A DNA stretch of 35,526 nt from Rhizobacter sp. OV335 (GTDB lineage: Bacteria > Pseudomonadota > Gammaproteobacteria > Burkholderiales > Burkholderiaceae_C). Below the pieces are notes generated by a model that worked only from the letters and a program-made list of their open reading frames with translations, had not been told where the DNA came from and made no database searches. The stretch spans positions 1-35,526 of the forward strand of contig NZ_FRCQ01000046.1 in assembly GCF_900142965.1 (NCBI RefSeq), read 5' to 3'. Both the position numbers and the translations under genes were made by a program. This document shows, in pieces, positions 20,100-28,243 of this stretch (its first letter is position 1; each line of letters opens with the position of its first letter).

Positions 20100-20705
20100 T
20101 CAGGCGGTCCGTGTCAGGCGCTGTGTGATCTCGGCGACGTGCCGACCCTGGAATTGCGCCAACTCCAACTCGTTCGCGCTGGGTTGTCTTGAGCCGTCAC
20201 CGCCCGCGATGGTCGACGCGCCGTAAGGGCTGCCACCGGTGATCTCGTCCAGGCGCATCTGGCCTTTGGCGGCATATGGAAGGCCGACGATGATCATGCC
20301 GTGATGCAGCATGACGGTGTGTGTTGACAAGATCGTCGACTCTTGGCCGCCGTGCTGAGTGGCCGTAGATGCAAAGACCGAACCGACCTTGCCGATCAGC
20401 TTGCCGGCGAACCAAAGTCCTCCGGTTTGATCGAGGAAGTTCTTCATCTGGGCTGCCATGTTGCCGAATCGGGTGGGAGTGCCCACGATGATCGCGTCAT
20501 AGTCCGCGAGCTCGTTCGGACTCGCAATCGGAGCCGTTTGGTTCAACTTGAAGTGGCTGGCCGTCGCGACTTCGTCCGGAACAAGTTCGGGAACGCGCTT
20601 GACAGTTGCGGTCGCGCCTGCGCTACGGGCGCCATCAGCGACTGAGTTTGCCAGGGCCTCGACGTGGCCGTAGCTCGAGTAGTAGAGAACCAGTACTTTT
20701 GCCAT
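20100..20705 (-). CDS. wrbA: NAD(P)H:quinone oxidoreductase, WrbA family
   Basis: This encodes 201 residues starting at [19 protein letters not shown], with a GAGGACAAG ribosome site; a longer frame to 20783 is unsupported. FMN-binding loops are visible: SSYGHVEA at the N-terminus, [19 protein letters not shown] near residues 76-95, and the GGSPYGAST loop. The WrbA-specific insert ([15 protein letters not shown]) is present. It catalyses two-electron quinone reduction, avoiding semiquinone radicals. It lies downstream of the epoxide hydrolase on the same strand, with a 289-base gap that holds an epoxide-hydrolase scrap, so it may have its own promoter. Confidence 0.93.
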   Translation of the reverse strand: MAKVLVLYYSSYGHVEALANSVADGARSAGATATVKRVPELVPDEVATASHFKLNQTAPIASPNELADYDAIIVGTPTRFGNMAAQMKNFLDQTGGLWFAGKLIGKVGSVFASTATQHGGQESTILSTHTVMLHHGMIIVGLPYAAKGQMRLDEITGGSPYGASTIAGGDGSRQPSANELELAQFQGRHVAEITQRLTRTA

Positions 20706-20852
20706 TTCTTGTCCTCGTGATGAGTTGTGGATCAATTGGTGGAACTGTCCCTCTCGGAGAGCCGTCCGCTTGACGGGCGACATCGAGAGAGTTCGGCGCT
20801 AGCGGAATTGGCGCAGTGCGCTTCGCGTCTCCGCGACGAACAGCATGGGCTG

Positions 20853-20945
20853 CTACATCGCGGGGAAGTGGCCTCCCTTGGGAACGTTGTTCCAGCAGGA
20901 GAGATTCGAATAGGTCTCAGCATCAACTGGCCAAGCGCGGCTTTC
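20853..20945 (-). pseudogene. Epoxide hydrolase C-terminal scrap
   Basis: Reading the minus strand gives AETYSNLSCWNNVPKGGHFP followed by Ala-Met and a stop. This matches the end of EHN-type epoxide hydrolases, including the catalytic-His motif GGHF, and parallels LIYWNKVDRGGHFAAFEQP of the intact gene just upstream. About 30 codons remain. It is probably left over from a second copy lost by deletion. Confidence 0.7.
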
Positions 20946-20994
20946 TCTTCGCGTGGATGGACGTCGGCGCGTGCCGCCCCCGCGACCGCCCGCA

Positions 20995-22290
20995 TCACGC
21001 GCGAACCGTCCTGAACGCCTTGCGTAGCTCTTCGGTGAAGATCGTCGGCTGTTCGAAAGCTGCAAAGTGACCGCCGCGGTCCACCTTGTTCCAGTAGATG
21101 AGGTGGGGCCAGTGCGCCTCCGCCCACGATTTCGGTGTCGTGAAGATCTCCTTGGGAAACATGGTGGCCGCCATCGGCAGGTCGATGACACCGGCGTTGA
21201 AACTGGCGGAGCCCTTGCGCGTGTTCTCCCAGTAGAAGCGCGCGGACGAGGCCGCCGTGGCGGTGAACCAGTAGACCGAGATGTCATCGAGCATTTCGTC
21301 CATCGTGAGCACCTTGTCGACGCTGCCGGGATTGTCCGTCCATGCTTGGAACTTCTCGTAGATCCAGAGGGCCAAGCCGCCCGGCGAGTCTGCCAGCGGG
21401 TAGCCGATGGTCTGCGGGCGGGTCGCCTGCTCCCTGAAGTAGCCGGCCCAGTCGCCCGTGAACTGCGCGGCACGATCCATGGCGTATCGCTCGTCCGCTG
21501 TCGGGTCCACCGGCAGCTTGTCCGGGAAGACGAAGGCCCAGTTCACGTGCGCGGCCACCAACCCCTCGGGCTTGACATGGCCGAGCGCGTGGGTCACACC
21601 GGATCCCCAGTCGCCGCCTTGGGCAACCCAGCGGGCATAGCCCAGGCGCTTCATCAGGACACCCCAGGCCTTGGCCGTGCGGACGACGTCCCAGCCCGTA
21701 TCGGTGGGCTTGCCCGACCATCCGAACCCCGGGAGGCTGGGAATGATGACGTCGAACGCATCTTCAGTGCGGCCGCCGTACGCAGTCGGGTCCGTCAGGG
21801 GGCCAATCACCTTGAGAAATTCGACCACCGAGCCCGGCCAGCCGTGGCTCATGATGACGGGCAGCGCGCCCGGATGCTTCGACTTCACATGGATGAAGTG
21901 GATGTCGAGGTCGTCAATGCGCGTCCTGAACTGCGGGTAGCCGTTGATCTGGCGCTCGAACCTTCGCCAGTCGTACTTGTCGTGCCAATAATTGATCACC
22001 TGCTTCGCGGTGTCCAGGGGCACGCCTTGCGACCAATCGGAAACCGTTTCACGCTCGGGCCAACGCATCATGGCCAAGCGGCGCTTCAGGTCGTCAATGT
22101 CGGTTTGTGGCACGGCGACCCGAAATGGCCTGATCGCTTCTTGCGCAGCGGCACTCTGGCCGGCGAACTCGGTCGCCTGGGCCAGAAAGCTCGTTGTAAA
22201 CGCAGCAGCCGAGGCACCGCGCGCGATGCCGAGAACCGCATCGCGGCGTGAAATTCTTTCGGCGGACAGCCTTTTCAAGAGATCGGACAT
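20995..22290 (-). CDS. Epoxide hydrolase (EHN-type alpha/beta hydrolase)
   Basis: This encodes 431 residues. An N-terminal Ser-Arg-Arg-Asp-Ala-Val segment followed by an Ala-rich stretch (ARGASAAAFTTSFLAQA) resembles a Tat signal. The EHN lid domain begins at IRPFRVAVPQTDIDDLKRRL. The hydrolase core has the oxyanion motif HGWPGS, nucleophile Asp227 in GGDWGS, and His408 in GGHFAAF. A lid Tyr is likely in ISVYWFT. It should open epoxides to diols by an Asp-ester intermediate; the substrate is unknown. Its start is nine bases after the stop of the NTF2 gene, so they form one operon. If the Tat reading is right the enzyme acts in the periplasm. Confidence 0.9.
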   Translation of the reverse strand: MSDLLKRLSAERISRRDAVLGIARGASAAAFTTSFLAQATEFAGQSAAAQEAIRPFRVAVPQTDIDDLKRRLAMMRWPERETVSDWSQGVPLDTAKQVINYWHDKYDWRRFERQINGYPQFRTRIDDLDIHFIHVKSKHPGALPVIMSHGWPGSVVEFLKVIGPLTDPTAYGGRTEDAFDVIIPSLPGFGWSGKPTDTGWDVVRTAKAWGVLMKRLGYARWVAQGGDWGSGVTHALGHVKPEGLVAAHVNWAFVFPDKLPVDPTADERYAMDRAAQFTGDWAGYFREQATRPQTIGYPLADSPGGLALWIYEKFQAWTDNPGSVDKVLTMDEMLDDISVYWFTATAASSARFYWENTRKGSASFNAGVIDLPMAATMFPKEIFTTPKSWAEAHWPHLIYWNKVDRGGHFAAFEQPTIFTEELRKAFRTVRA

Positions 22291-22299
22291 GATGGGCCC

Positions 22300-22680
22300 T
22301 CAATCCTTCTTGAATGCGGCGGCAGCTGCTGCGGTGTCGAGTGCTTCGCGCAGCAGCTTGATCCTGCCGTTCTCCGCGATCAACACGCCGGCATAGGTCT
22401 GGCGGTACACCTTGCCGGTGTCGGGCACCAACGCTTCGACCGAATACTCAGCGAATGCCTTGTCGGGCGTGTCGATGAACGACTTGAATTCCTTGAACCT
22501 GAAATCAGGCACACGCTTCAGTAGGCCGGTCAGGAGTCCTTCGACTCCGACAGGTCCGGTGACATGCACCTTGATCGTCGGAAGTTCCAGTACGCCATCG
22601 TCGGCGAAGAGCGCACCGGCGGCGGCCGGGTTCCGTGCGTTGTCGGTATAGGCCTTGAGGAGGTCGAGTGCAGTTTTCAT
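22300..22680 (-). CDS. NTF2/SnoaL-fold protein, paralogue A
   Basis: This encodes 126 residues starting at MKTALDLLKAYTDNARNP. The start is set by alignment with paralogue B (24692-25072), which begins at the same point; an upstream ATG at 22713 adds eleven residues and neither has a strong ribosome site. Typical segments are AALFADDGVLELP, VPDFRFKEFKSFIDTPDKAF and VYRQTYAGVLIAENGRIKLL. The two paralogues agree over their whole length, down to the ending LLREALDTAAAA. It lies between the epimerase and the epoxide hydrolase in one minus-strand operon. It is possibly a ligand-binding or isomerase partner of those enzymes. Confidence 0.85.
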   Translation of the reverse strand: MKTALDLLKAYTDNARNPAAAGALFADDGVLELPTIKVHVTGPVGVEGLLTGLLKRVPDFRFKEFKSFIDTPDKAFAEYSVEALVPDTGKVYRQTYAGVLIAENGRIKLLREALDTAAAAAAFKKD

Positions 22681-22755
22681 GGTGAGGTCGGGTTGACGCG
22701 GATCGAGGGTCATGGACGGAGCCCGGGAGTTGGGCTTACTGGGGTACGGTGAGGC

Positions 22756-23799
22756 TCAGGGCGGTGGGCTGCTGGCCACGAGCCCTCTGGACAGCAGGCT
22801 CTGCGCCGCAGAGGCCACGGCGTCTTCGCTGCTGCGTGGTGCCCAGTCCAGCAGTTGGCGGGCCTTCCGGTTCGAGATGTGCTTGTCCTTGCCCAACTCT
22901 GGGAGAACCTGCCTGAGCTCCGGCTTGAAGAGCGCGGCGACGCGCACCAACCAGTCGGGAAGCTCCCTGGTGGGCGCCTTGGCCGCGACTTCGCCGAAGC
23001 GCCCGCGGAGCATGGCAGCGACCTGGAGCATCGACACGCAGTCGCCGGCCGAAGCGAGAAAGCGCTCGCCGGACGCCTTCGGGTGAGTCATGGCCCGGAT
23101 GTGGAGGTCTGCGACGTCGCGCACATCCACTACGCCGAAACACACCTTGGGACAAGCGCTGATCCGGCCCTCGAGCATGTGCTTGACCAAGGAGATCGAC
23201 GACGAGTAGTCGGCCCCGAGAACGGGGCCGAAGATTCCCACTGGATTGATCACCGACACCTCCATGCCCCGCCCTTCGGTGGCGACAAAGTTCCAGGCCG
23301 CCTTTTCGGCCAAGGTCTTGGACTTGACGTAGGCGCTGGAACTCGCATCGAGGTGAGTCCAGGACGTCTCGTCGAGGGCTTGGCCGGCACGCCCGTGGCC
23401 GTAGCCGATCGCGGCGAAGGAAGATGTGAGGACGACCCGCCTCACTCCGGCGTTTCGTGCGGCGGTCAGCACGCGCAGAGTGCCCTCGCGGGCGGGGACG
23501 ACAAGGTCGTCTTCATGCTCCGGTGCGGCGGGCGGGAAGGGGGACGCGACGTGGAGGACGACCTCGCAGTCCTTGACCGCATCGGCCCAGCCTTCGTCCC
23601 GTTGCAGGTCGGCCATCGCGAAGCCCAGTCGGTCATCGGCATGGGGCCTGCCTTGACCCACCATGGAGCGAACGAGTGCCCGCCGGCTTTCCGAGCGCAC
23701 GGTCGTACGCACTTCGTGCCCGCTCTGGAGGAGTTGCTCGATGCAGTGGCTACCGAGGAAGCCGGAGCCGCCAGTGACGAGAATCTTGCCCATGCCCAT
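22756..23799 (-). CDS. NAD(P)-dependent epimerase/dehydratase (dihydroflavonol-reductase-like)
   Basis: This encodes 347 residues of the extended short-chain dehydrogenase type. The nucleotide site GGSGFLGSH is near residues 9-17. The catalytic YVKSK (Tyr-x3-Lys) follows, with Ser in VLTSSFAAIGYG, then INPVGIFGPVLG and VVDVRDVADLH, as in dihydroflavonol-4-reductase and aldehyde-reductase relatives. It probably reduces a carbonyl; the substrate is unknown. The start at 23799 follows GAGGGATCCG; Met at 23793 is an alternative. It begins eight bases after the tetR stop, so the regulator and enzyme share a transcript. Confidence 0.9.
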   Translation of the reverse strand: MGMGKILVTGGSGFLGSHCIEQLLQSGHEVRTTVRSESRRALVRSMVGQGRPHADDRLGFAMADLQRDEGWADAVKDCEVVLHVASPFPPAAPEHEDDLVVPAREGTLRVLTAARNAGVRRVVLTSSFAAIGYGHGRAGQALDETSWTHLDASSSAYVKSKTLAEKAAWNFVATEGRGMEVSVINPVGIFGPVLGADYSSSISLVKHMLEGRISACPKVCFGVVDVRDVADLHIRAMTHPKASGERFLASAGDCVSMLQVAAMLRGRFGEVAAKAPTRELPDWLVRVAALFKPELRQVLPELGKDKHISNRKARQLLDWAPRSSEDAVASAAQSLLSRGLVASSPPP

Positions 23800-23807
23800 C
23801 GGATCCC

Positions 23808-24401
23808 TCACTTCTTCACGTGACAGCAGACTCGAACACAGAGCCGAAGGCGCTCCGAGAATTCGCGCGGAGAGGGCGAACCCTCCTTCCACGTGAGACC
23901 GCAGAGGAACAGCACCTGCGCCACCTCTTTTGCCGAGCGGTTCGCACCGGACGTCGTGAATTCAGGCGACGCGGCCAGCGCTCCGGCGATGCGCTTCATG
24001 AACGCGCCCTTAACCTCCTCGACCGCGGCAGGAGACAGCTGATCGCCCGTCACAATGACGTCGAACGACGCGGGACTGAATGTGGCCAGGTGCCTTCCGA
24101 ACCAGGCATCCAGCGCCGCCGTCAGGCGGTCGACCAGCGACAGGTCGGTCCGGCCGAGCGCCTTGTCCACCAAGGCCATGCAGTCGTCGAGGTACTTCTG
24201 CATCGCGGCGAGGAAGACCTCGTTCTTCCCCGCGAAGTGCAGGTAGAGACCCTGCTTGGATATGTCGGCGGCAGCGGCCAGATCCTCGATCGAGGTCTTC
24301 CGGTATCCGTGCCGTCCGAACTCCTTGACGGCGGCGTCGAGGATCGAGTTCCTCCGGGCCTCCGCCGCCGACTGAGGTGCTTCGCTTGATTTGCTTGCCA
24401 T
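23808..24401 (-). CDS. TetR/AcrR-family regulator
   Basis: This encodes 197 residues. The N-terminal helix-turn-helix is clear: ARRNSILDAAVKEFGRHGYRK, TSIEDLAAAADISKQGLYLHF, then AGKNEVFLAAM. The C-terminal ligand domain is of the usual size and its ligand is unknown. It heads an operon of tetR, epimerase, NTF2 and epoxide hydrolase, so it most likely represses its own operon and is released by a substrate or product of those enzymes. The leader is very short: the candidate -10 lies only about seven bases before the ATG, so the message may be nearly leaderless. Confidence 0.92.
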   Translation of the reverse strand: MASKSSEAPQSAAEARRNSILDAAVKEFGRHGYRKTSIEDLAAAADISKQGLYLHFAGKNEVFLAAMQKYLDDCMALVDKALGRTDLSLVDRLTAALDAWFGRHLATFSPASFDVIVTGDQLSPAAVEEVKGAFMKRIAGALAASPEFTTSGANRSAKEVAQVLFLCGLTWKEGSPSPREFSERLRLCVRVCCHVKK

Positions 24402-24435
24402 TTACCAAGTGTACTAAAACGATCAATCTGGTCAA
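24401..24435 (-). promoter_or_regulatory. Promoter and possible TetR operator
   Basis: On the minus strand TTGACC (24430-24435) and TACACT (24408-24413) are spaced 16 bases, a good sigma-70 match. TTTA at 24401-24404 and TAAA at 24415-24418 bound an imperfect palindrome over the -10, which would suit self-repression. The -35 lies within the epimerase remnant. Operator function is inferred. Confidence 0.5.
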
Positions 24436-24648
24436 CCATCAGGTCGGCATCTTCGGGTCGGCACTCGGTCCCGATGCCTCGTCTTCCATCGCCATCGCCA
24501 AGCGCATGCTGGAGGGAACCATGCCGGGCTTGCCGCATATCTCGCTCGGCATCGTGGATGTCTGCGACGTGGTTGGTATCCGCGGCCGAATGAAGACCTC
24601 GTGTCGACGGCGGAGAGCCTGCTGCGGCTCGGCCCGATCTCTCGCTGA
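24422..24648 (+). pseudogene. Epimerase remnant with internal deletion
   Basis: One frame gives NHQVGIFGSALGPDASSSIA, IAKRMLEGTMPG and ISLGIVDVCDVV, matching INPVGIFGPVLG...VVDVRDVADLH of the intact epimerase. At about 24575 a frame change leads to RPNEDLVSTAESLLRLGPIS and a stop at 24646-24648, matching the C-terminal WAPRSSEDAVASAAQSLLSR. Roughly 100 intervening codons and the whole N-terminal part are missing. It runs opposite to the intact copy and is related but clearly diverged. Confidence 0.8.
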
Positions 24649-24691
24649 AAGGCCGGGCCGAGCGCTTGACGGCGCCAGCTCGGCTGCACGT

Positions 24692-25072
24692 TCAATCCTT
24701 GCTGAACGCGCGCGCAGCAGCCGCGGTGTCAAGTGCCTCGCGCAGCAACTTGATCTTGCCGCCCTCCGCGATGAGCACGCCGGCATAGGTCTGCCGGTAC
24801 ATCTTGCCGGTGTCGACCACCATCGCCTCGACCGAGTATTCGCCGAAGACCTTGTCGGGCGTGTCGATCCAGACCCTAAAGTCCTTGAAGCGGAAGTCGG
24901 GTACCTTGGCCAGCAGGCCGGAGAGCAGGACCTCGACGGCCGCGGGGCCGCGGGCATGCGCCTGGACCGTCGGCAGTTCAAGGACGCCGTCGTCCGCGAA
25001 AAGCGCCGCGGCGGCGGCAGGCGTGCGGACATTGTCTTGATAGGCCTGAAGCAGTTCGAGTGCGGTTGTCAT
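24692..25072 (-). CDS. NTF2/SnoaL-fold protein, paralogue B
   Basis: This encodes 126 residues with an AAGGAAAG ribosome site. It is a full-length paralogue of the product of 22300-22680: compare AALFADDGVLELPTVQAHA, VPDFRFKDFRVWIDTPDKVF and MYRQTYAGVLIAEGGKIKLL. It is 41 bases downstream of the SDR gene on the same strand, hence probably in one operon under the divergent LysR. The duplicated pair suggests a small-molecule-binding role in two related pathways, but no active-site residues can be named with confidence. Confidence 0.87.
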   Translation of the reverse strand: MTTALELLQAYQDNVRTPAAAAALFADDGVLELPTVQAHARGPAAVEVLLSGLLAKVPDFRFKDFRVWIDTPDKVFGEYSVEAMVVDTGKMYRQTYAGVLIAEGGKIKLLREALDTAAAARAFSKD

Positions 25073-25113
25073 GAGACTTTCCTTGACAGGTGAGGGGCTC
25101 GTCGATGGGCAGT

Positions 25114-25878
25114 TCAGACCTGCGCCATGCCACCATCGGCGAACAGTTCGATGCCGGTGATGAACGACGAATCGTCGGAAGCGAGGAACAGCGCCGCCCT
25201 GGCGACGTCGTCAGGCTGTCCGACGTGGCCGATCGGCACCTGTGCGGCCAGGTAGTCGAGGAGGCCCTGCTGCTGCGCGGCCTCGGGCCCTGCGAGTTCG
25301 ACCAGGCCGGGCGTGTGGATCGGCCCTGGCGACAGGGTGTTGATGCGAATTGCACGGCCCTTCAAGTCCAGAACCCAACTGCGGGCGAGGTTGCGCACCG
25401 CGGCCTTGGTCGCGCTGTAAATGCTGAAGTTGGCAGTGCCCTTCACGCTGGTCGTCGAGCCGGCCAGGATGACGGAGGCGCCGCGTGTTGCCTTCTCCAG
25501 CAAAGGCAACGCCTTCTGCACCGTGAACACGACGCCCTTCACATTGCGTTCGAAGGTCTGGTCGAAATGCTCTTCGGTGATTGCGCCCAGCGGCAGCATC
25601 TCGCCCCCGCCTGCGTTCGCGTACAGCACGTCAACGCGGCCATGCTGTGTCCACACAAGGTCGTAGAGCTTGTCCAGTTCGCCCAGCTTCGTCGAGTCGG
25701 CTCGCACACCCTGGGCGTTCTGCCCGATGGCGGCGACGGCCGCATCCAGCTCGGCCTGACGCCGTCCTGTGATGTAGACGAACGCGCCTTCGGACGCGAA
25801 GGTCTTGGCGGCTGCCAGACCGATGCCGGTGGTGCCACCGGTGATGACGGCAACCTTGCCGGCGAGTTTGTTTCCCAT
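25114..25878 (-). CDS. SDR-family oxidoreductase
   Basis: This encodes 254 residues, the classical short-chain dehydrogenase size. The cofactor motif TGGTTGIG is near residues 13-20. The Arg pair in [10 protein letters not shown] suggests preference for NADP(H). NAGGGE corresponds to the conserved NAG. The catalytic Ser lies in [11 protein letters not shown] and the Tyr/Lys in YSATK. The C-terminal [20 protein letters not shown] is typical. It has a strong AGGAGC ribosome site. The substrate is unknown. It forms an operon with NTF2 paralogue B and is divergent from lysR, the usual arrangement for a LysR target. Confidence 0.93.
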   Translation of the reverse strand: MGNKLAGKVAVITGGTTGIGLAAAKTFASEGAFVYITGRRQAELDAAVAAIGQNAQGVRADSTKLGELDKLYDLVWTQHGRVDVLYANAGGGEMLPLGAITEEHFDQTFERNVKGVVFTVQKALPLLEKATRGASVILAGSTTSVKGTANFSIYSATKAAVRNLARSWVLDLKGRAIRINTLSPGPIHTPGLVELAGPEAAQQQGLLDYLAAQVPIGHVGQPDDVARAALFLASDDSSFITGIELFADGGMAQV

Positions 25879-25946
25879 GTCGTGCTCCTGTGTTGAGAGG
25901 GTGAGCGAAGCTTACGAATGTCATGGGTAGGAATAAAGATCCGGAT

Positions 25947-25977
25947 TTGCACTTCTTATTTCATGTGCTTGAATAAT
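25947..25977. promoter_or_regulatory. Divergent promoter region with LysR-type palindrome
   Basis: TTCA-TGTGCT-TGAA (25960-25973) is a perfect 4-bp inverted repeat with a 6-base centre and fits the T-N11-A rule of LysR boxes. TTGCAC (25947-25952) and an AATAAT-like box (25972-25977) could be a weak promoter for lysR, the palindrome lying between them. The site is in the divergent lysR/SDR gap, where the regulator would be expected to bind. Confidence 0.5.
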
Positions 25978-26005
25978 GGGGGCGAAACAACCCAAGGCCA
26001 ACGCT

Positions 26006-26947
26006 ATGGACCAACTGCTGGCGCTGCGCGTCTTCGTGCGGATCGCCGAATCCGGGGCTTTCTCGCGCGCCGCCGACACAATGAACATTCCGCGACCCAC
26101 GGTGACCAAGCTTGTCCAGGATCTGGAGCGCCACTTGGGAACGAAGCTTCTGCATCGGACCACGCGACGCCTCAGCGTGACGCCGGAGGGCGCGGCCTAC
26201 TACGAGCGGGCCACCCGACTGATCGGCGAACTCGACGAGATGGACGAAAGCGCTTCGCGCACGCGCGCCCAGCCGCGTGGGCGCATCCGGGTTGACGTCG
26301 GCTCGGTAGTTGCCAACATGATCCTCATCCCCGCGCTGCCGGGTTTCCGCGCGCGCTACCCGGATCTGCATGTCGATCTCGGCGTCAGCGATCGTCCGAT
26401 CGACCTCGTTGGCGAAGGCGTGGACTGCGCGATTCGGGGCGGGCCGTTGCCGGACACGTCGCTTGTGGCGCGACGCATCGCCGACATGGATTGGGTGACC
26501 TGTGCAAGCCCGGTCTACCTGAAGGCACGCGGCGTTCCGAAGCACCCTTCCGAACTGATGCCCCGGCCGGCGCAGGACGAGAGCAAGCGCCGCGTTCCTG
26601 GTCACGCCATTGCCGGCTATTTCTCGTCGCTCACCGGACGGGCGTTCCCGCTCGAATTCCACAACACGGGCGAGCAGATATTGGTGCACGGCCAAGTGGA
26701 GGTGGCCGTCAACGAGAGCACCGCGCATTTGAGCGCTCTACTGGCTGGCGTGGGAATCGGACAGGCATTCAAGTTCATGGCCGCGCCGCACCTCGAGAAC
26801 GGCCGTTTGACCCGCCTGCTCGACGACTGGACGCGCCCGCGCCAGTCCTTCCACGTGCTGTACGCGAGCAACCGGCACCTGAGTGCCAAGATCCGGCTAT
26901 TTGTGGACTGGGTGGCCGAAGTGTTCGCGCCATTCGACGATCGGTAG
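26006..26947 (+). CDS. LysR-family transcriptional regulator
   Basis: This encodes 313 residues starting at MDQLLALRVFVRIAESGAFS, with an AAGG ribosome site; the in-frame ATG at 25976 is ten residues upstream. The winged helix-turn-helix covers residues 1-60 (AADTMNIPRPTVTKLVQDLE, LHRTTRRLSVTPEG). The effector domain follows, with RIRVDVGSVVANMILIPALP and DLHVDLGVSDRPIDLVGEG, typical of the CrgA/DsdC-like group. It is divergent from the SDR-NTF2 operon, so it likely activates or represses it in response to an unknown small molecule. No domain appears truncated. Confidence 0.93.
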   Translation: MDQLLALRVFVRIAESGAFSRAADTMNIPRPTVTKLVQDLERHLGTKLLHRTTRRLSVTPEGAAYYERATRLIGELDEMDESASRTRAQPRGRIRVDVGSVVANMILIPALPGFRARYPDLHVDLGVSDRPIDLVGEGVDCAIRGGPLPDTSLVARRIADMDWVTCASPVYLKARGVPKHPSELMPRPAQDESKRRVPGHAIAGYFSSLTGRAFPLEFHNTGEQILVHGQVEVAVNESTAHLSALLAGVGIGQAFKFMAAPHLENGRLTRLLDDWTRPRQSFHVLYASNRHLSAKIRLFVDWVAEVFAPFDDR

Positions 26948-27363
26948 GCCTCGAAGAACAGGGCTCGAGGAAGCGGCAGCACCTGTTCGACCATCTGCGG
27001 CCTGGCTTGCCTGGGCTGTTCGCGGAAGCCGTGCCAGCTTTTCAGCGGCTTGTTCGAATCCGCGGCCGGCTGCCATGGGTCGAGAGCGCCTGTTCGCCGG
27101 TACGGGTAGCCGACATTCGATCGACGCTGTGCCGGGGACTTCCTGAAGTACGGCTTGAATGGCCGCTGCGCGCTCCGCACCGGACGTTGGTGTCGCCGGC
27201 ATGGGCTCAACTCAGTGGCTGGTTTGTGGCCAGCAGCGTGACCCCGATCCCTGGCAGCCAATGACAGCACCCGCTGCATAGCTGTCTTTTCAGTGCCCGA
27301 TGTGCCGAGCGATGCCCGACCTGATCGGCGTCTGATAATCAAAATAGTAAGGGGAGAGCAGGG
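26948..27363. other. 416-base gap without a recognised gene
   Basis: Frames of 87-101 codons exist on both strands but have no ribosome sites or family resemblance. The last 30 bases turn AT-rich (GATAATC, AAAATAG) and end in AAGGGGAG before the endonuclease gene, so a promoter is probable there. Confidence 0.4.
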
Positions 27364-28243
27364 ATGGCGAGACGCAATAAGACGAGTCCTGCGGAGGACA
27401 TCATGGACCTCGTTGCGATGCTGCCGTGGTGGGCAGGGGTGACGTTGGGGGTGATCAGCTACATGCTGCTTCACGGCGTTGCATCCCAGGCGGTTGTCTC
27501 CACAGCCCAGCCTGGGCAAGTGAGCGCGATGGTCGCCCAAACCCTTTGGAAGACGTTGGCCAGCATTGGCCAGTACGTGCTGCCCGCTCTCTGCCTGGCT
27601 GGGGCGGGCATGTCGGCCTGGCGGCGCAAGGAGCGAAAGAACCTCGTCATCGATGTGATGCAAAGCGAGGCGAGCGATGCCTTGGATGGCATGAGCTGGC
27701 GCGAGTTCGAGATGCTGGTAGGTGAAGGCTTCCGGTTGCAGGGCTACCAAGTTTCCGAAACGGGGGGCGGCGGTGCGGACGGTGGTGTGGATCTTGTTCT
27801 CAGGAAAGCCGGCGAGACCAGTGGCGAGAAGTTCCTCGTGCAGTGCAAGCAGTGGCGCGCTCTCAAGGTGGGCGTGGACGTCGTCCGCGAGCTATACGGC
27901 GTGATGGCGGCGAGGGGGGCCACCGGTGGGTTCGTGGTGACGTCGGGGCGGTTCACCGAAGCGGCTGTGAGTTTTTGCGAGCGGCCGCAACGTGACGCTG
28001 ATCGATGGGGAGAAGCTTCGAGGGGTCCTTCGAGATGCCAAGGCCGCGGTCAATCGTTCAACTCCACGGCCTGCGGCAGCCCCAGCTGTGACGCCCAACC
28101 CCGCGCCGAGTCAGGCGTCAAACTGCCCGGTTTGCACCAAGCCGATGGTCAGGCGGACCGCGAAGCGTGGCGCGAATGCCGGCGGTGAGTTCTGGGGCTG
28201 CAGCGGTTATCCAGCCTGTCGCGGCACGAGACCGATCGGTTGA
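27364..28243 (+). pseudogene. Mrr-like restriction endonuclease with zinc finger, frameshifted
   Basis: The first frame (27364 to about 27976) has two membrane segments (residues 20-36 and 68-86), then the Mrr_cat nuclease domain: MSWREFEMLVGEGF, GADGGVDLVL with the catalytic Asp, and FLVQCKQW as the Gln-x-Lys motif. At TTTTT (27972-27976) the frame breaks. Removing one T continues SFASGRNVTLIDGEKLRGVL and reaches a topoisomerase-type C4 zinc finger (CPVC...WGCSGYPACRG) with a natural stop at 28243. Without that correction the protein ends in 70 unrelated residues. A real pseudogene, slippage-dependent expression or a sequencing error are all possible. The nuclease core itself is intact. Confidence 0.85.

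Noticed and set aside
27972-27976. Programmed ribosomal frameshifting in the endonuclease
   Set aside because: T5 could be slippery, but no downstream structure or stop arrangement supports programming; kept as mutation or error.
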